A DNA stretch of 33,965 nucleotides from Plakobranchus ocellatus (GCA_019648995.1 BLXT01000588.1:1587070-1621034); one strand, 5' to 3'. Shown: positions 1 through 9,228, counted from the stretch's first letter. Notes: generated by a model from the letters alone, not told the origin. Program-made: numbers and translations.

Positions 1-66
<66 letters not shown>
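1..66. repeat. (ACT)n trinucleotide microsatellite
   Basis: Uninterrupted ACT units run from the window edge to about position 66, then decay into a pyrimidine-rich stretch. The array probably continues left of the window. It is the first of three (ACT)n arrays here, all with ACT on the plus strand. Confidence 0.97.
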
Positions 67-71
<5 letters not shown>

Positions 72-318
72 TTTCCGTTTTCTTTTTCTTCTTCTTCGTC
101 TTAGATTTTTTCGACCCATCTTGCTGCTGAAGCCTTCTCTAGAGCAATTCGTCAAAGAAAATTGCTTCTAAAGATTTGGGACTTCTTAAGTCATCTCCTT
201 CTCTCTTTTTTGAGGTCCCTTATGGTGCAATTTTGCATATAGCTTGCCTATGTTATATTACTTTGAATACATATATTTTTCTAGCTAATTTATTTATTAT
301 TTTGTCATCAAACAGTAA

Positions 319-872
319 AATATGTGGGTTGGCCCCGATGTTTAACAGTAAAAAGTGATGCGGCACAGGAAAACCACGACAAAGGTAAAATTTTGACACA
401 TAGAGAAGAAGTAAAACTGAGAAAATCGCATTTAAAGTTTTTAGACTTTTAAAGCAAAAAATTGAATTTTTTGTGAACGAACATGCGATGCTTTACAGTA
501 TGCGCACTTTTTCCCGATTGGTTTTGTTTATGCGCACTATGTTTATTTTAAGAGAGCAAAAGAAGAGCTTTCACTTGATATGCGATATAGTATGGTGTGT
601 TACTGCTGTGTCTTTCCACAAGAAGTCTGAAGTTAGATTGTTATAAACACGTAACAGCAACAATCTTGAGCAACATTGCACGATACATACCTAAAAAGAA
701 AAAAAACCAATATAAACACTAAGGCTAATTTTTCACAATAATAATGTAAAGAACTCATTTTTTTTTTCAGATTTAAGGTTGATCGACTATTTTTGATGTT
801 TGTTACGTTTTATTGTTTGCGACCTTGTCCTGGTTTTCCTATACCGCCACACAAATATGTGGGCTGGCCCCG
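319..872. mobile_element. Candidate non-autonomous DNA element (MITE-like) with imperfect terminal inverted repeats
   Basis: Positions 360-386 begin GCGGCACAGGAAAACCACG, and the reverse complement of 822-847 begins GCGGTATAGGAAAACCAGG. About 23 of 27 positions agree over the pair, which encloses roughly 490 bp without an ORF. Just outside lies a direct repeat, AATATGTGGGYTGGCCCCG, at 319-337 and 854-872 (18 of 19 identical). No target-site duplication is obvious next to the inverted repeats. The inverted pair is seen directly; calling it a MITE is inference. A small composite of older repeats is the alternative. Confidence 0.4.
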
Positions 873-923
873 TTGTATATACACCTGGAGTCTCATGAAA
901 CTCTTTTTGTTTGTTGATAAAAG

Positions 924-956
924 GGGCTAACCCAGCGATTTTGTTTGGGTTAGCCC
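924..956. repeat. Perfect 11-bp inverted repeat built on GGGCTAACCCA
   Basis: GGGCTAACCCA at 924-934 is mirrored exactly by TGGGTTAGCCC at 946-956, with an 11-nt spacer. It belongs to a local set of GGGYTRGCCC-like motifs (near 325, 861, 924, 946 and 1118). It could form a hairpin or bind a dimeric factor; neither is shown. Confidence 0.7.
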
Positions 957-2077
957 GCGTGTGAACTTCAAAGAGGTGCCGTTTTTTTTAAAAAGGCAAG
1001 GAGGTTTTCTTTAATAACTGAATAATTTACGATGCCATTGGAACGAAAGTTCGCCCCTCAGGTAGGGAAATCCCCGTTTTTCATACCTATGCTGTTTTCT
1101 GGATTTTTCCAAAAATTGGGTTAGCCAATTTGTATTTAAAAGCGACCATTTAACAGTTACGAGGAATAAAAAGAGCGTGAGTAAAGCTACACTTTTGACG
1201 TGTCATAGGAAGAGATAAAGAGTTAATGCTCGAAATAGAAATCAGTTATCAGAAAAAGTACATTCTATATGATGAATGTAATAATTCTTTTTTTATCCCA
1301 ATTATAACAATCTGTTGTCTTAATAATCACTATAGTGTTAGTGAACAAAAGATTTGGTCAACGTTTTTTAAGAAGACTTGAAAGAAAATGCGTAAAAGAG
1401 ATATAAATTAAATTGCCATAGTTCTCGTAAACACACTACTCTTATAAAAATTATTCATCACGTCTTAAGGACTCTATAATGCTTTCATCATGTTGTATCA
1501 GAAAAAGCAGTGATTAATTTATATAAGGAAACAGGGATATTTTCATCCTAACTCGTGAACAAAAAATCCGCAAGGGAGGCTGAGGAAAATGTAAACAGAA
1601 AAAAAGAGAACGAAGAAAAGAGCATTGCAACACACGTAATGTCGGCGTGATTGATTGAATCCTTAGCAATAAATGAATCATTTAAGACAGAAGAAGGACG
1701 AAAATACAAAAAAAAAACAAAAAAAAAAACTAAAAGCTGGGAAGAAATAGGCCAATCAACCCTGTATTTTTTTTCTTTTTTTCAATCCGTTACTCCAACG
1801 TTGCTAGTTTTGAAGCAGACTAGTTAAATTGTATTTTATATCCACACAAAAGGCAGAAACACATTTCAATATCAATCAATTATGTTACATGTGTTAAATA
1901 ATTAACATGTGCCCAATGAAACAAAACTAACAGTTTGATCTTTTGTTCAAGCAATACAATTCTTTGAGGCCCTCTGCCGTCTTTATCCTTGATTTTTGAA
2001 GTAGGAAAATAGAACGTATGTTCGATTGTATTATTGAGTTTCATCTGAACAGAAAATACATTTGGTCTGTTCGTTCT
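957..2077. other. AT-rich non-coding stretch, no gene seen
   Basis: No frame here combines length, coding-like composition and splice or start signals. A further GGGTTAGCC motif sits near 1118, inside the small palindrome ATTGG-GTTAG-CCAAT. Poly(A) runs occur near 1708-1730. Confidence 0.6.
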
Positions 2078-2079
2078 TT

Positions 2080-2271
2080 TCAAAGCCCAGCATCATCACC
2101 ATGAACCCTCAACACTTCTGTAGCATAGATCTTGTACAGAGAATCTGCCACTCCTACGCCGTGTTCCCTTGTTCATTCAAAGTCTAACTCATTCCCTATA
2201 CCTCTTCCTCGGTGTCGCCTCCATGACCGTGATTTTTTTGGTCTTCTTCTGGGTCTGACTTCCTGATGATT
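2080..2271 (-). pseudogene. Coding-like relic, unidentified, one internal stop
   Basis: On the minus strand a frame of 64 codons including its terminator is open except for one internal TGA (codon 33). The first half is very basic (RRRPKKSRSWRRHRGRG); the second half reads like ordinary protein (EHGVGVADSLYKIYATEVL) and ends in TGA. The patch is more GC-rich than its surroundings. A second frame over the first half is also open and acidic. I do not recognise the protein. A decayed transposon gag-like or host exon fragment fits best. Confidence 0.3.
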
Positions 2272-2290
2272 TCATCTTAATCTCATACTT

Positions 2291-2807
2291 GGTATGCTGT
2301 TTGGCTTTTTTCCTAATTTGTATCCCGTCTTTCTGCATTTCGTGCTTGTTGTCTCAAGCGACCAGCATATATATATGACACACTTGTTTTCAGTAACTTT
2401 GAAATCTTTAAAATTGTTTTTTTTTGTTACTATTACTTATTATTTTTCTATAGACCTTATATTGTCTCAACTATATTTTCTGCGCACATTTTGATTTTGG
2501 TGAATTGTTTAGTATACGTATTAATAAAATTAATATCATCTAAATTGGACGTACTACAAATCGGCAAACTTCAATTTTTTCAATACGAATGGGATAAATT
2601 TAACAATACCTAGATCTGAATGTAATCTGAAAACGATGAAAGAGAATGATTTATTCTAAGACAAAAAGGTGGCACCTATCAATCTAGAAAGTAGAGCAAA
2701 GCCACCATGCTGCGCAGCTATGGAATTAGCTGAAGATTTATTCCAATTAAAAATAACGCATTAATGTCAAAAACGAAGAATAGCTAGGATAAGGAACAAT
2801 AAAATAC
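2291..2807. other. Putative downstream intron of the opsin-like gene, no exon recognised
   Basis: AT-rich DNA downstream (minus-strand sense) of the opsin donor. I looked for the expected TM2 block (LRTPxNxFxxNLAxxD-like) in the minus-strand frames and did not find it here or further left, so the next true exon probably lies beyond the left edge. Confidence 0.4.
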
Positions 2808-2936
2808 CTGCGTCAGCATGTCTGATAACAGACAGTTTTATCCTGTGAAAAAGACCACGGTAATCCCAGACAGCTCACTAAAAAGCCCAGCCAAATAGGT
2901 CCAGGTCATAAAAATGTCCTACGTTCCTTTCTGCCC
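2808..2936 (-). other. Candidate cryptic or poison exon downstream of the opsin exon
   Basis: On the minus strand a good acceptor (pyrimidine-rich tract ending TTTAGTTTTTCAG) precedes 2936 and a good donor (CAG|GTATTT) follows 2808. The exon would be 129 nt, a multiple of three, about 175 nt after the opsin donor. Joined in phase, the frame reads R-G-R-K-E-R-R-T-F-L and then TGA, so inclusion would truncate the receptor. The other frames also have long open pieces, which fits decayed repeat DNA too. No TM2-like sequence is present. The splice signals are visible; the function is inference. Confidence 0.25.
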
Positions 2937-3111
2937 CTGAAAAACTAAACACCCCGTTGCAATAATTTTACGTATAAATGAGAAGACAAAAACTTTTCTA
3001 AGATACATAAAAGAAAGTTCAACGTTTCCCCACGTCATTCTAAAACTCCAAACGGGGGCTTAAAAAAAAAAAAGTGGCAGTCAACCTTTTAATTGTAGCA
3101 AAGGGTCTTAC

Positions 3112-3269
3112 CTCATACAGGTCCAAACGACCAGCATATTGCCGCAGACGGAGAAAACCCCGAGCAAAGTGACAAACACACCCACAGCCACATGCACCCA
3201 GGGAGATATCACTCCGCGATCGTGCCAGTGGGCGTGGCTATTTGAAGAGAAGGCGCTCAAATTACTCAT
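3112..3269 (-). CDS. Opsin-like class A (rhodopsin family) GPCR, first coding exon (partial gene)
   Basis: The exon encodes about 52 residues plus 2 nt. It has a short extracellular N-terminus starting MSNLS (an N-glycosylation sequon), with several His residues and ISPW before the membrane, then TM1: VGVFVTLLGVFSVCGNMLVV, ending TCMR. The GN-x-x-V pattern carries the conserved N1.50 of class A receptors, and the TM1 style (Gxx-T-x-x-G-V-x-x-x-GN) is typical of opsins. The exon stops at AG|GTAAGA, a strong donor in phase 2, where the next exon should start TM2. I chose ATG 3269 because a TGA lies 5' in frame with no other ATG, and G at -3 gives fair Kozak context. Which opsin group, and whether ligand-binding residues exist, cannot be judged without TM7. 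Another class A receptor is possible. Confidence 0.62.
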
Positions 3270-3273
3270 TGCG

Positions 3274-3320
3274 AGGTCAAGGACAAGATTGCCCCTTTTG
3301 AAGGTCAAAGTTCATGGTCA
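3274..3320 (+). promoter_or_regulatory. Cluster of nuclear-receptor half-sites at the opsin start (includes a DR1)
   Basis: Five AGGTCA-like half-sites occur in 47 bp, all on the plus strand: AGGTCA 3274-3279, AGGACA 3280-3285, AGGTCA 3302-3307, AGTTCA 3309-3314 and TGGTCA 3315-3320. The pair at 3302-3314 is a direct repeat with 1-nt spacing (DR1), the layout bound by RXR/HNF4-type receptors. The cluster lies 5-51 bp upstream of the opsin ATG, in the 5' UTR or proximal promoter. The motifs are seen; binding is inference. Confidence 0.4.
3277..3315 (-). promoter_or_regulatory. Short upstream ORF (12 codons) before the opsin start
   Basis: If transcription starts further upstream, the leader carries ATG at 3315 in strong context (ACCATGA), 12 sense codons (MNFDLQKGQSCP) and TGA ending at 3277. 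The stop falls 7 nt before the main ATG at 3269. Such a uORF could damp translation of the receptor. The transcription start is unknown. Confidence 0.35.
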
Positions 3321-3340
3321 GCGGCACAAACTGTAAGGAG

Positions 3341-3359
3341 CCATCAATTAAATTGATGG
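3341..3359. promoter_or_regulatory. 9-1-9 perfect palindrome upstream of the opsin exon
   Basis: CCATCAATT at 3341-3349 and AATTGATGG at 3351-3359 are exact inverted copies around one A, 72-90 bp upstream of the opsin ATG. Each arm contains an ATCAATT/AATTGAT core resembling homeodomain sites. Binding by such a factor is inference. Confidence 0.35.
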
Positions 3360-3628
3360 AGTTGTTACGATGGAGAAAAATAGTTCAATGGCTGCCATGT
3401 AATCAAAAGTGATTTGTTTTGAATTAGATCTGGAGATTAAACAAGAAAAGAAAAAAAATTAAGATAGATCCAAGCCCCCCTCCCCAACAACAACAACAAA
3501 AAAATGCATTTTAAAAATACAGACGCCACATACTTATATCGCAGGACCTTGCATCATGATTTTTATAGCATTTTATCAAACGAAGAAGACACAATTTTAG
3601 TACATCAAAATCCACACCAACCCTCGAT

Positions 3629-3856
3629 ATGTCAGGTTTAATGAGCTTACCGTGTTACAGCACGCTTTTTTCTGAATCTAATCGTCTCTTTCCTTTATTT
3701 GACAGTTTGCTATCTCTCTGGTCGGTCAATATCAGAGTGAAAATTAAGTGGGTGATTGCTGTCTTTTTTCTAGTTCTGATAGTGGTAGTTTTTGTTTATT
3801 CAAATCGCGCTGCAATCGAAATGAGTGGCCTCTCAACTTTTACTAGGTTTGATTAA
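3629..3856 (+). CDS. Candidate small single-pass membrane ORF or first exon of a type II membrane protein
   Basis: 75 codons from ATG to TAA. Residues about 40-57 form one hydrophobic helix (WVIAVFFLVLIVVVFVYS) preceded by basic RVKIK, as in the N-terminal anchors of Golgi type II enzymes. A strong acceptor (TTTCCTTTATTTGACAG) ends at 3705, so an exon could start at 3706 rather than at the ATG. No strong donor is visible before the stop. The ORF is head-to-head with the opsin exon, about 360 bp apart. I do not recognise the product. A chance ORF in pyrimidine-rich DNA is possible. Confidence 0.25.
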   Translation: MSGLMSLPCYSTLFSESNRLFPLFDSLLSLWSVNIRVKIKWVIAVFFLVLIVVVFVYSNRAAIEMSGLSTFTRFD

Positions 3857-3945
3857 CATACCACTTACGCCTGTTATCAAAACAGCGTTGCACAACTGAC
3901 GCTGCTGCTGTTCATGCTGTAGTTGCTGCTGTAGGCGATGAAGAT

Positions 3946-4130
<185 letters not shown>

Positions 4131-4650
4131 TCTGTTTCTGATAATTATGATAATGATCACAAAATAGAAAAATAAATTAATGTGTGTTTAATAGTCTCTG
4201 AAGGACTTTATGTGAAAGGTGCTATCTTTTTCTTTTTCAACCTCTTTTTTCCGAAGGCGGAACTGAATCGTCAACTCACACTTTTTTTTACATTACTGTT
4301 ACATTATTTAATATCACACATTATTTTACATTATTTTTCCTGCTAATTTCAAAATTTTTTTTGGGTTTGCCCGGTCTCACTACACCGTGTGTCTTGAGAT
4401 ATGGTCAAATTTACCAAAGAAAAAAAAAAACGAAATGGATTCTCTTTATCTCTTATATCTCGGAAATTATCTTACCTTGTTTATTACTCTCGCCAAATTA
4501 ACAGTGAAATCGAGATTATAACCAAAACAATTCGAGACGGAAAAAAAAAGAATTCTTTTTTGGCAACACATTTTTTTGACTTTATCATGTCGGTCCATCG
4601 AATTAATGAGCCAACCACTTCAGGCGATAACATAAAAACTAGAAAAATCT
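4131..4650. other. AT-rich, no gene seen
   Basis: A Lys/Ile-rich open frame across 4401-4664 follows the base composition and has no domain or splice support. A minus-strand AAG|GTAAGA donor-like site near 4475 has no convincing exon upstream. Confidence 0.5.
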
Positions 4651-4729
4651 TTGAATACGCTTAGCGCATCTCATTACGTCTTGCTTATTAATGTTTATGC
4701 TATACAGCCTGCCGACTATTCGGTGACCT

Positions 4730-4884
4730 CAGATTTTCTGTTCTTCGTCATGTCGGACACTGGTGTCGGTATCGGTGGAAGGGGGCCGCGAGAGGCTCAA
4801 ACCCGCGACGGAAAGTTCTCACAGATTTCAGTGCGATTTCGCTACCTATGGCGTCACCTATGTCGTCATCTACTTCTGGCTTAA
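4730..4884 (+). other. GC-rich coding-like patch, unidentified
   Basis: This is an island of higher GC and CpG in AT-rich DNA. On the plus strand ATG near 4750 opens a 44-codon frame (MSDTGVGIGGRGPREAQTRD...) ending at 4884. A 12-bp near-tandem duplication, ACCTATGGCGTC then ACCTATGTCGTC, lies at 4844-4867. The minus strand is also partly open. No family is recognised; a fragment of a dispersed repeat is as likely as an exon. Confidence 0.25.
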
Positions 4885-5266
4885 ATGTATCGTGAGTCAT
4901 AAATTTTAAAACAGATTAAGAGTATTAGAAAGCTATATGGAACGAACTTTGGACCATGCGCAATGGTTCAATTTTAACGTTTTTTTATATAGAGAAAAAC
5001 AAGCGTAATATTTTAAATACTTTACCGTTATGAAAAAGAATTTCATGCCCATTTCTATCACTTGGCACGTACAAAATAATTTTTATCATTTCGATTATTA
5101 TTTCAATATATTCTTTACTGATACGCCCACATTTTTTTTTGTAAAAGAGGAATAATTCGAAGAAAAAAAATTGGAAATGAAGGAAATGAAAAATATCGAC
5201 AACATCATTCAACTTGCAAGCTATTTCTGAAATTATTATTAATATATATCACTATTATTTTCACAG
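4885..5266. other. AT-rich, no gene seen
   Basis: The sequence is A/T dominated with homopolymer runs. Open frames are Phe/Ile/Lys-rich and unsupported. Confidence 0.5.
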
Positions 5267-5312
5267 TTTTCTTTGCACGGCATATCAGTTTAGTGTTTAT
5301 GGGACAGTTGAG
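5267..5312 (+). other. Candidate small internal exon (46 nt)
   Basis: A textbook acceptor (CACTATTATTTTCACAG, AG at 5265-5266) is followed 46 nt later by a strong donor, GAG|GTAAGC, at 5312/5313. Two of three frames are open: one reads FLCTAYQFSVYGTVE, the other FFARHISLVFMGQLR. No neighbouring exon that would fix the phase is seen, so this rests on splice signals alone. Confidence 0.25.
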
Positions 5313-5800
5313 GTAAGCATCGTTTCTCATTGAGACGAGAACATTGACTCCGTAACAACTTTTCGTGACTTGGAACTATTTATAAATGTATGTAAATGAT
5401 ATATATTAAGTTTATATATATATCGTTTCCGAATTAAAAAAAAAAAAACTTTGAATAAACAACAGCAAACAAATAAACCATAAATGACGTACCGTTGGCA
5501 GAAAAGTTGGCTTGATTTGCTATCCTGATCAGAAAAAAACAAACAAATATGATTCTTACTGTTCACCGATCTTGAATTGAAGATCCATGAAAGATCTTCT
5601 CTCTGAAGTTCAAGTAGAGATAGTATAATGTCGTCTGTCTCATTTAGAAAGAGAGAATCTGTGTTTACAGGTTGAGCCAGGATGAGCATTAATCATAGAT
5701 GCCGGTAGACAGAATCAACTGATTTTGGGAATTACCTCCGCCAAAGTCTGCGGTTTTACTGTCAAGGCAGACCTTCACTTAATGTTCGCACTGCTACTTT
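5313..5800. other. No gene seen
   Basis: AT-rich DNA with a (TA)-rich tract near 5398-5425. A slightly GC-richer segment starts about 5700 (ACCTCCGCCAAAG near 5735) and leads into the structured patch that follows. Confidence 0.5.
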
Positions 5801-5906
5801 CGCTCAACGTAGTCATTATCAGCTCTGGCCGCAGGGGCTCGATATAGCCCGCACGCGCTTTTAGTAGAGCCATTGAGCGTGAGCACAGGGACTCGCACCG
5901 CCAGAG
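5801..5906. repeat. Interleaved inverted repeats (pseudoknot-like order) in a GC-rich patch
   Basis: CGCTCAA 5801-5807 pairs with TTGAGCG 5873-5879, and CTCTGGC 5823-5829 pairs with GCCAGAG 5900-5906. The order is A-B-A'-B'. Between them GGGCT-CGATAT-AGCCC (5835-5850) is a compact hairpin. Whether this is RNA structure, a decayed mobile element or chance is open. Confidence 0.35.
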
Positions 5907-6659
5907 GAAGGAGAGGACAAAATAAGGTTCACAGTATCGTTCTCTAGTCGTGTTTACTTTTAAAACAAAATGATAGTTCTCATATTATTTAATTTTGAGT
6001 TTTGGGCTCACATGAAATACATTTTAATTGTTACTGCAATGAAGATATTGAAACTTCGTACTCAAATTCTGTAGATAAAATGATCGCAGATGGATCGGAA
6101 ATGGAAGGGACAAAGTTTTAGACTTATTTAAAGTCAAATTTTCAAACCACTCTAGAATGATGCTGTGATTACTCCTAGAACCTGATGCTTTGCTTTATTT
6201 TATTTGCCAGTGCATTCATTTTTCTTTTCGCAAAAATGGAATGATTTGATTTGGAAGGAGTAATACCATCTTACTTTAGACATGCTCTCATAAACACATA
6301 GAATCTTTATTTTTTTAAATGCACAAACAAATAAGATTTCTGTATAGATCTTATTTAAGAAACTGAATAGATTCTTGCAAATCATTTTCTCTGCTTTATT
6401 TTCAACAATAATTGTGCGATTTTTACTAAGGGATTGCCCCCGCAACGTTTAAACCTTTTCAGGCGATCAACATAATCCCTGTTTAAGTAGGCCTAGGTTA
6501 GATCAACTTTCTTCTCCTGATAATGATAATATATTGGTTGAGCCCCGACAAGTGAAGGATCTCTCAGAGACCATTCCTAGTGTATGATTACCCTCACCAT
6601 TGGCTGTCCTATACTATTTCATCCCCGCCCTCTCTCCTCCTCTACCTGCCTGTTAGGAA
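5907..6659. other. No gene seen
   Basis: AT-rich sequence. Around 6540-6655 it becomes GC-richer and pyrimidine-rich, without a sustained frame. Confidence 0.5.
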
Positions 6660-6720
6660 GCTAGTTCATCACCATAGTGCTATGAGTTCAATGACTGCAG
6701 TACCTTGACCATGAACTAGC
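6660..6720. repeat. Nested hairpin: 10-bp outer stem with inner palindromes
   Basis: GCTAGTTCAT (6660-6669) and ATGAACTAGC (6711-6720) are exact inverted copies. Inside are CATAG-TG-CTATG (6673-6684) and the palindrome ACTGCAGT (6694-6701). The GC content is higher than the flanks. Confidence 0.5.
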
Positions 6721-8446
6721 AAGGAAATAGTCTAGCAGCAGTATTGAACGCACGGGTAAAGAAGGCTTTTCCTCAAGTTTTTGTGTGGGAAAATCCTGAA
6801 CTAATCTGTTTTTCCTAATACATCACTTTAGAGTTTCAGCTAATTCCTGGCAATGTAGGAGAGAATAGAATTACAGAAAAGCGGACTGGAAGGAAGACTA
6901 GATTTCGAGAAAGATATACAATTTGTGGTGATCGGAGAAACAGAGAGTTAAGAAGCTCTTTTGGGGCATATAGTATTATTTAAAACTTTCAATGCCTGCA
7001 TCCAATTTTACGATATGTCCAGAGAAGGGAATAGTGATCCAAAAGAAAGTATGGTGCATTGTTTAATTAAAAATTAAGAAAAATAGCTTTAACTTTCAAT
7101 CACTTTTTATTTTGATTAGACAGAATGTTTCTATATTCTTGAGTGGCTGATGGTGATATAATAGACTGTTTCTTGAAGATTGGTTCATATTTTTAGCGCA
7201 TTAAGCACTCTTTTTTTATCTCTGGCGTATGATAATTTGTAACAGAACCTGTATGAAAGAAATTGTTCTTGAAAACGTTTTTTGAATATTTTCCATGCAA
7301 GCAAAAGGGCTTCAATTCGATTTTTGTTCCAGTTATTCCAATTTACTTACATTTGATGATTAAACCGCGAAAAAAAGTAGAAAGAAAGAGCTCGTATGAC
7401 TTCCTAGCATTTTAAAAGGTTAAATAGTGGTCACGTGAGAGCTGATCCAAATGGAGTTAACTGATCACTTCTAAATTTTCACATATGGAAAAAAAACCAC
7501 ATCCATACAACACAGTATTGGACACTTTTGGAACTGTTCAACTAAAGAGATGGAAACCAGCAAAATTGAGCACTTTAGATCAATAACAGATTAATGGATC
7601 TCTCTCCTGTTTAAAATCAATACAATGAAAAAATGCTGTGGGAGTAAGGATCTTTTTTATCTCTCTGCTCTTCTTTAAAAATTGTCAAAAAGATTATAAA
7701 AAAAAAGAACACCCTTCTGAAGAGAATGATTATTTATTTTGTTTAGATATTGCACTTTTTTGTGCCACGGCTTTTAATTGTGGGAACGAAGTGCATCCTT
7801 TTAAAAATGTTTGGTTAGCATTGCATAACACTTACATGCTAATGATACGAATGAAATGGAGAAAAAGGGGCATTAAAAAAAGTATTGCTGTGGCAGTGTA
7901 AGCTTCGAGCTAAGAGAAAAGAGACATCTATTTTTTTGTTACTACCGTCCAGTAGAAATTTTTCCTCGAATTGCGACAAAAAAAGGTCTAGTCAAAATGG
8001 GTTTGCATTTTGGACTCAAATAGTTTGCAAAGCCTAAGGGAAGGCAAACTACTAAAACCTAGAGCACATTGATTTAAAAGACATTCAATTTATCGAACTT
8101 CAGCCCCTGATGTTTGCACTGCATTTGCAAATTAATGATTTCACATCAACATCACTCCATCCGCTACTGATTTAAACAAACTTTTTCCAGGTGTTTTCTC
8201 GATTTTTTTCCATCTCCATCAAAATCATTTGTACACAAACAAGAACACAGTCTTCTGGATTACTCATCAGTTTATAAGATTATTTGTTGGTTGCAACACA
8301 GGGAAACACATTTTTCGCTGTAGCAAGAGCTCCAGTGAGTAAAAGTTTTTGAAATCTTTTAAAATAGAGCATTAAAGAAAAGAAAAGATAAAGATATTAA
8401 GTTATTTTAATATCTAGAGCCAAGAAAAACAAAGAAATGCTTCCAA
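6721..8446. other. No gene seen (1.7 kb)
   Basis: The stretch is AT-rich throughout with stops in all frames. The longest open frame (7638-7901, plus) is Lys/Phe-rich with no domain or splice support. Confidence 0.5.
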
Positions 8447-8520
8447 TAAAAAAACAAAAACAAAAACAAAATCAAAATTAAAAAAACAAAACAAAACAAA
8501 ACAAATAAAAAAAAAAACAA
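8447..8520. repeat. A-rich (A4-5C)n tract
   Basis: Irregular AAAAAC/AAAAC units run into a poly(A) stretch. It could be an old retroposon tail, but no body is recognisable upstream. Confidence 0.8.
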
Positions 8521-8716
8521 CGAAAAACGAGGAAGTCATAAAATCATGGCATAGCAATTTTTTTTAACCGTACCTCTAAAACTTGAAAATGACTGGTGTT
8601 AACCATAGAATTTAATCGGATAGTTAAAATTGATGGAAATGGAATTGGAAAGATTCCTAAACAGGAGAAGGCAGATCGTAAAACGTGATGTTAACGAACC
8701 AACATAAACATAAATA

Positions 8717-8869
8717 AACAACAACAAAAACAACGACAACAGCAGCAATAACAACAATAACAAAAACAACAACAAGAACAATAAGAACAACTGCAACAAC
8801 AACAACAAGAACAATAAGAACAACTACAACAACAAGAACAATAACAACAACAACAACAACAACAACAAT

Positions 8870-8900
<31 letters not shown>
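8717..8900. repeat. (CAA)n-rich microsatellite, imperfect
   Basis: CAA/AAC triplets with AAT and AAG variants, near-pure in 8840-8900. The Leu-rich minus-strand frame over it is an artefact of the repeat. Confidence 0.93.
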
Positions 8901-8901
<1 letters not shown>

Positions 8902-9177
8902 ATTACAATTACAAAAAATTAAGAAAAAAAAAACGCATAAAAAACATTTTTATAGTGTTTGAGATTAACATAACCATATCGAAAATTATTAATACTACTA
9001 CTGTATGAAATATTCATATCATATTGAGCATAGATGAGTGAATATCTAGTAAAAGCACTAAGAAAAATTAAAGATACACAATTATATAGAATGGAAGTAA
9101 GGGAGCTATTGAGAAAAAGAGTATGCGGGTGGGAGAGATAAAGTTTAAAAAAAGGTCGGAAACTATAAGGGAATTAG

Positions 9178-9179
9178 AA

Positions 9180-9228
<49 letters not shown>

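Noticed and set aside
3139..3336. Plus-strand ORF opposite the opsin exon
   Set aside because: It is the antisense shadow of the TM1 exon and shows no domain.
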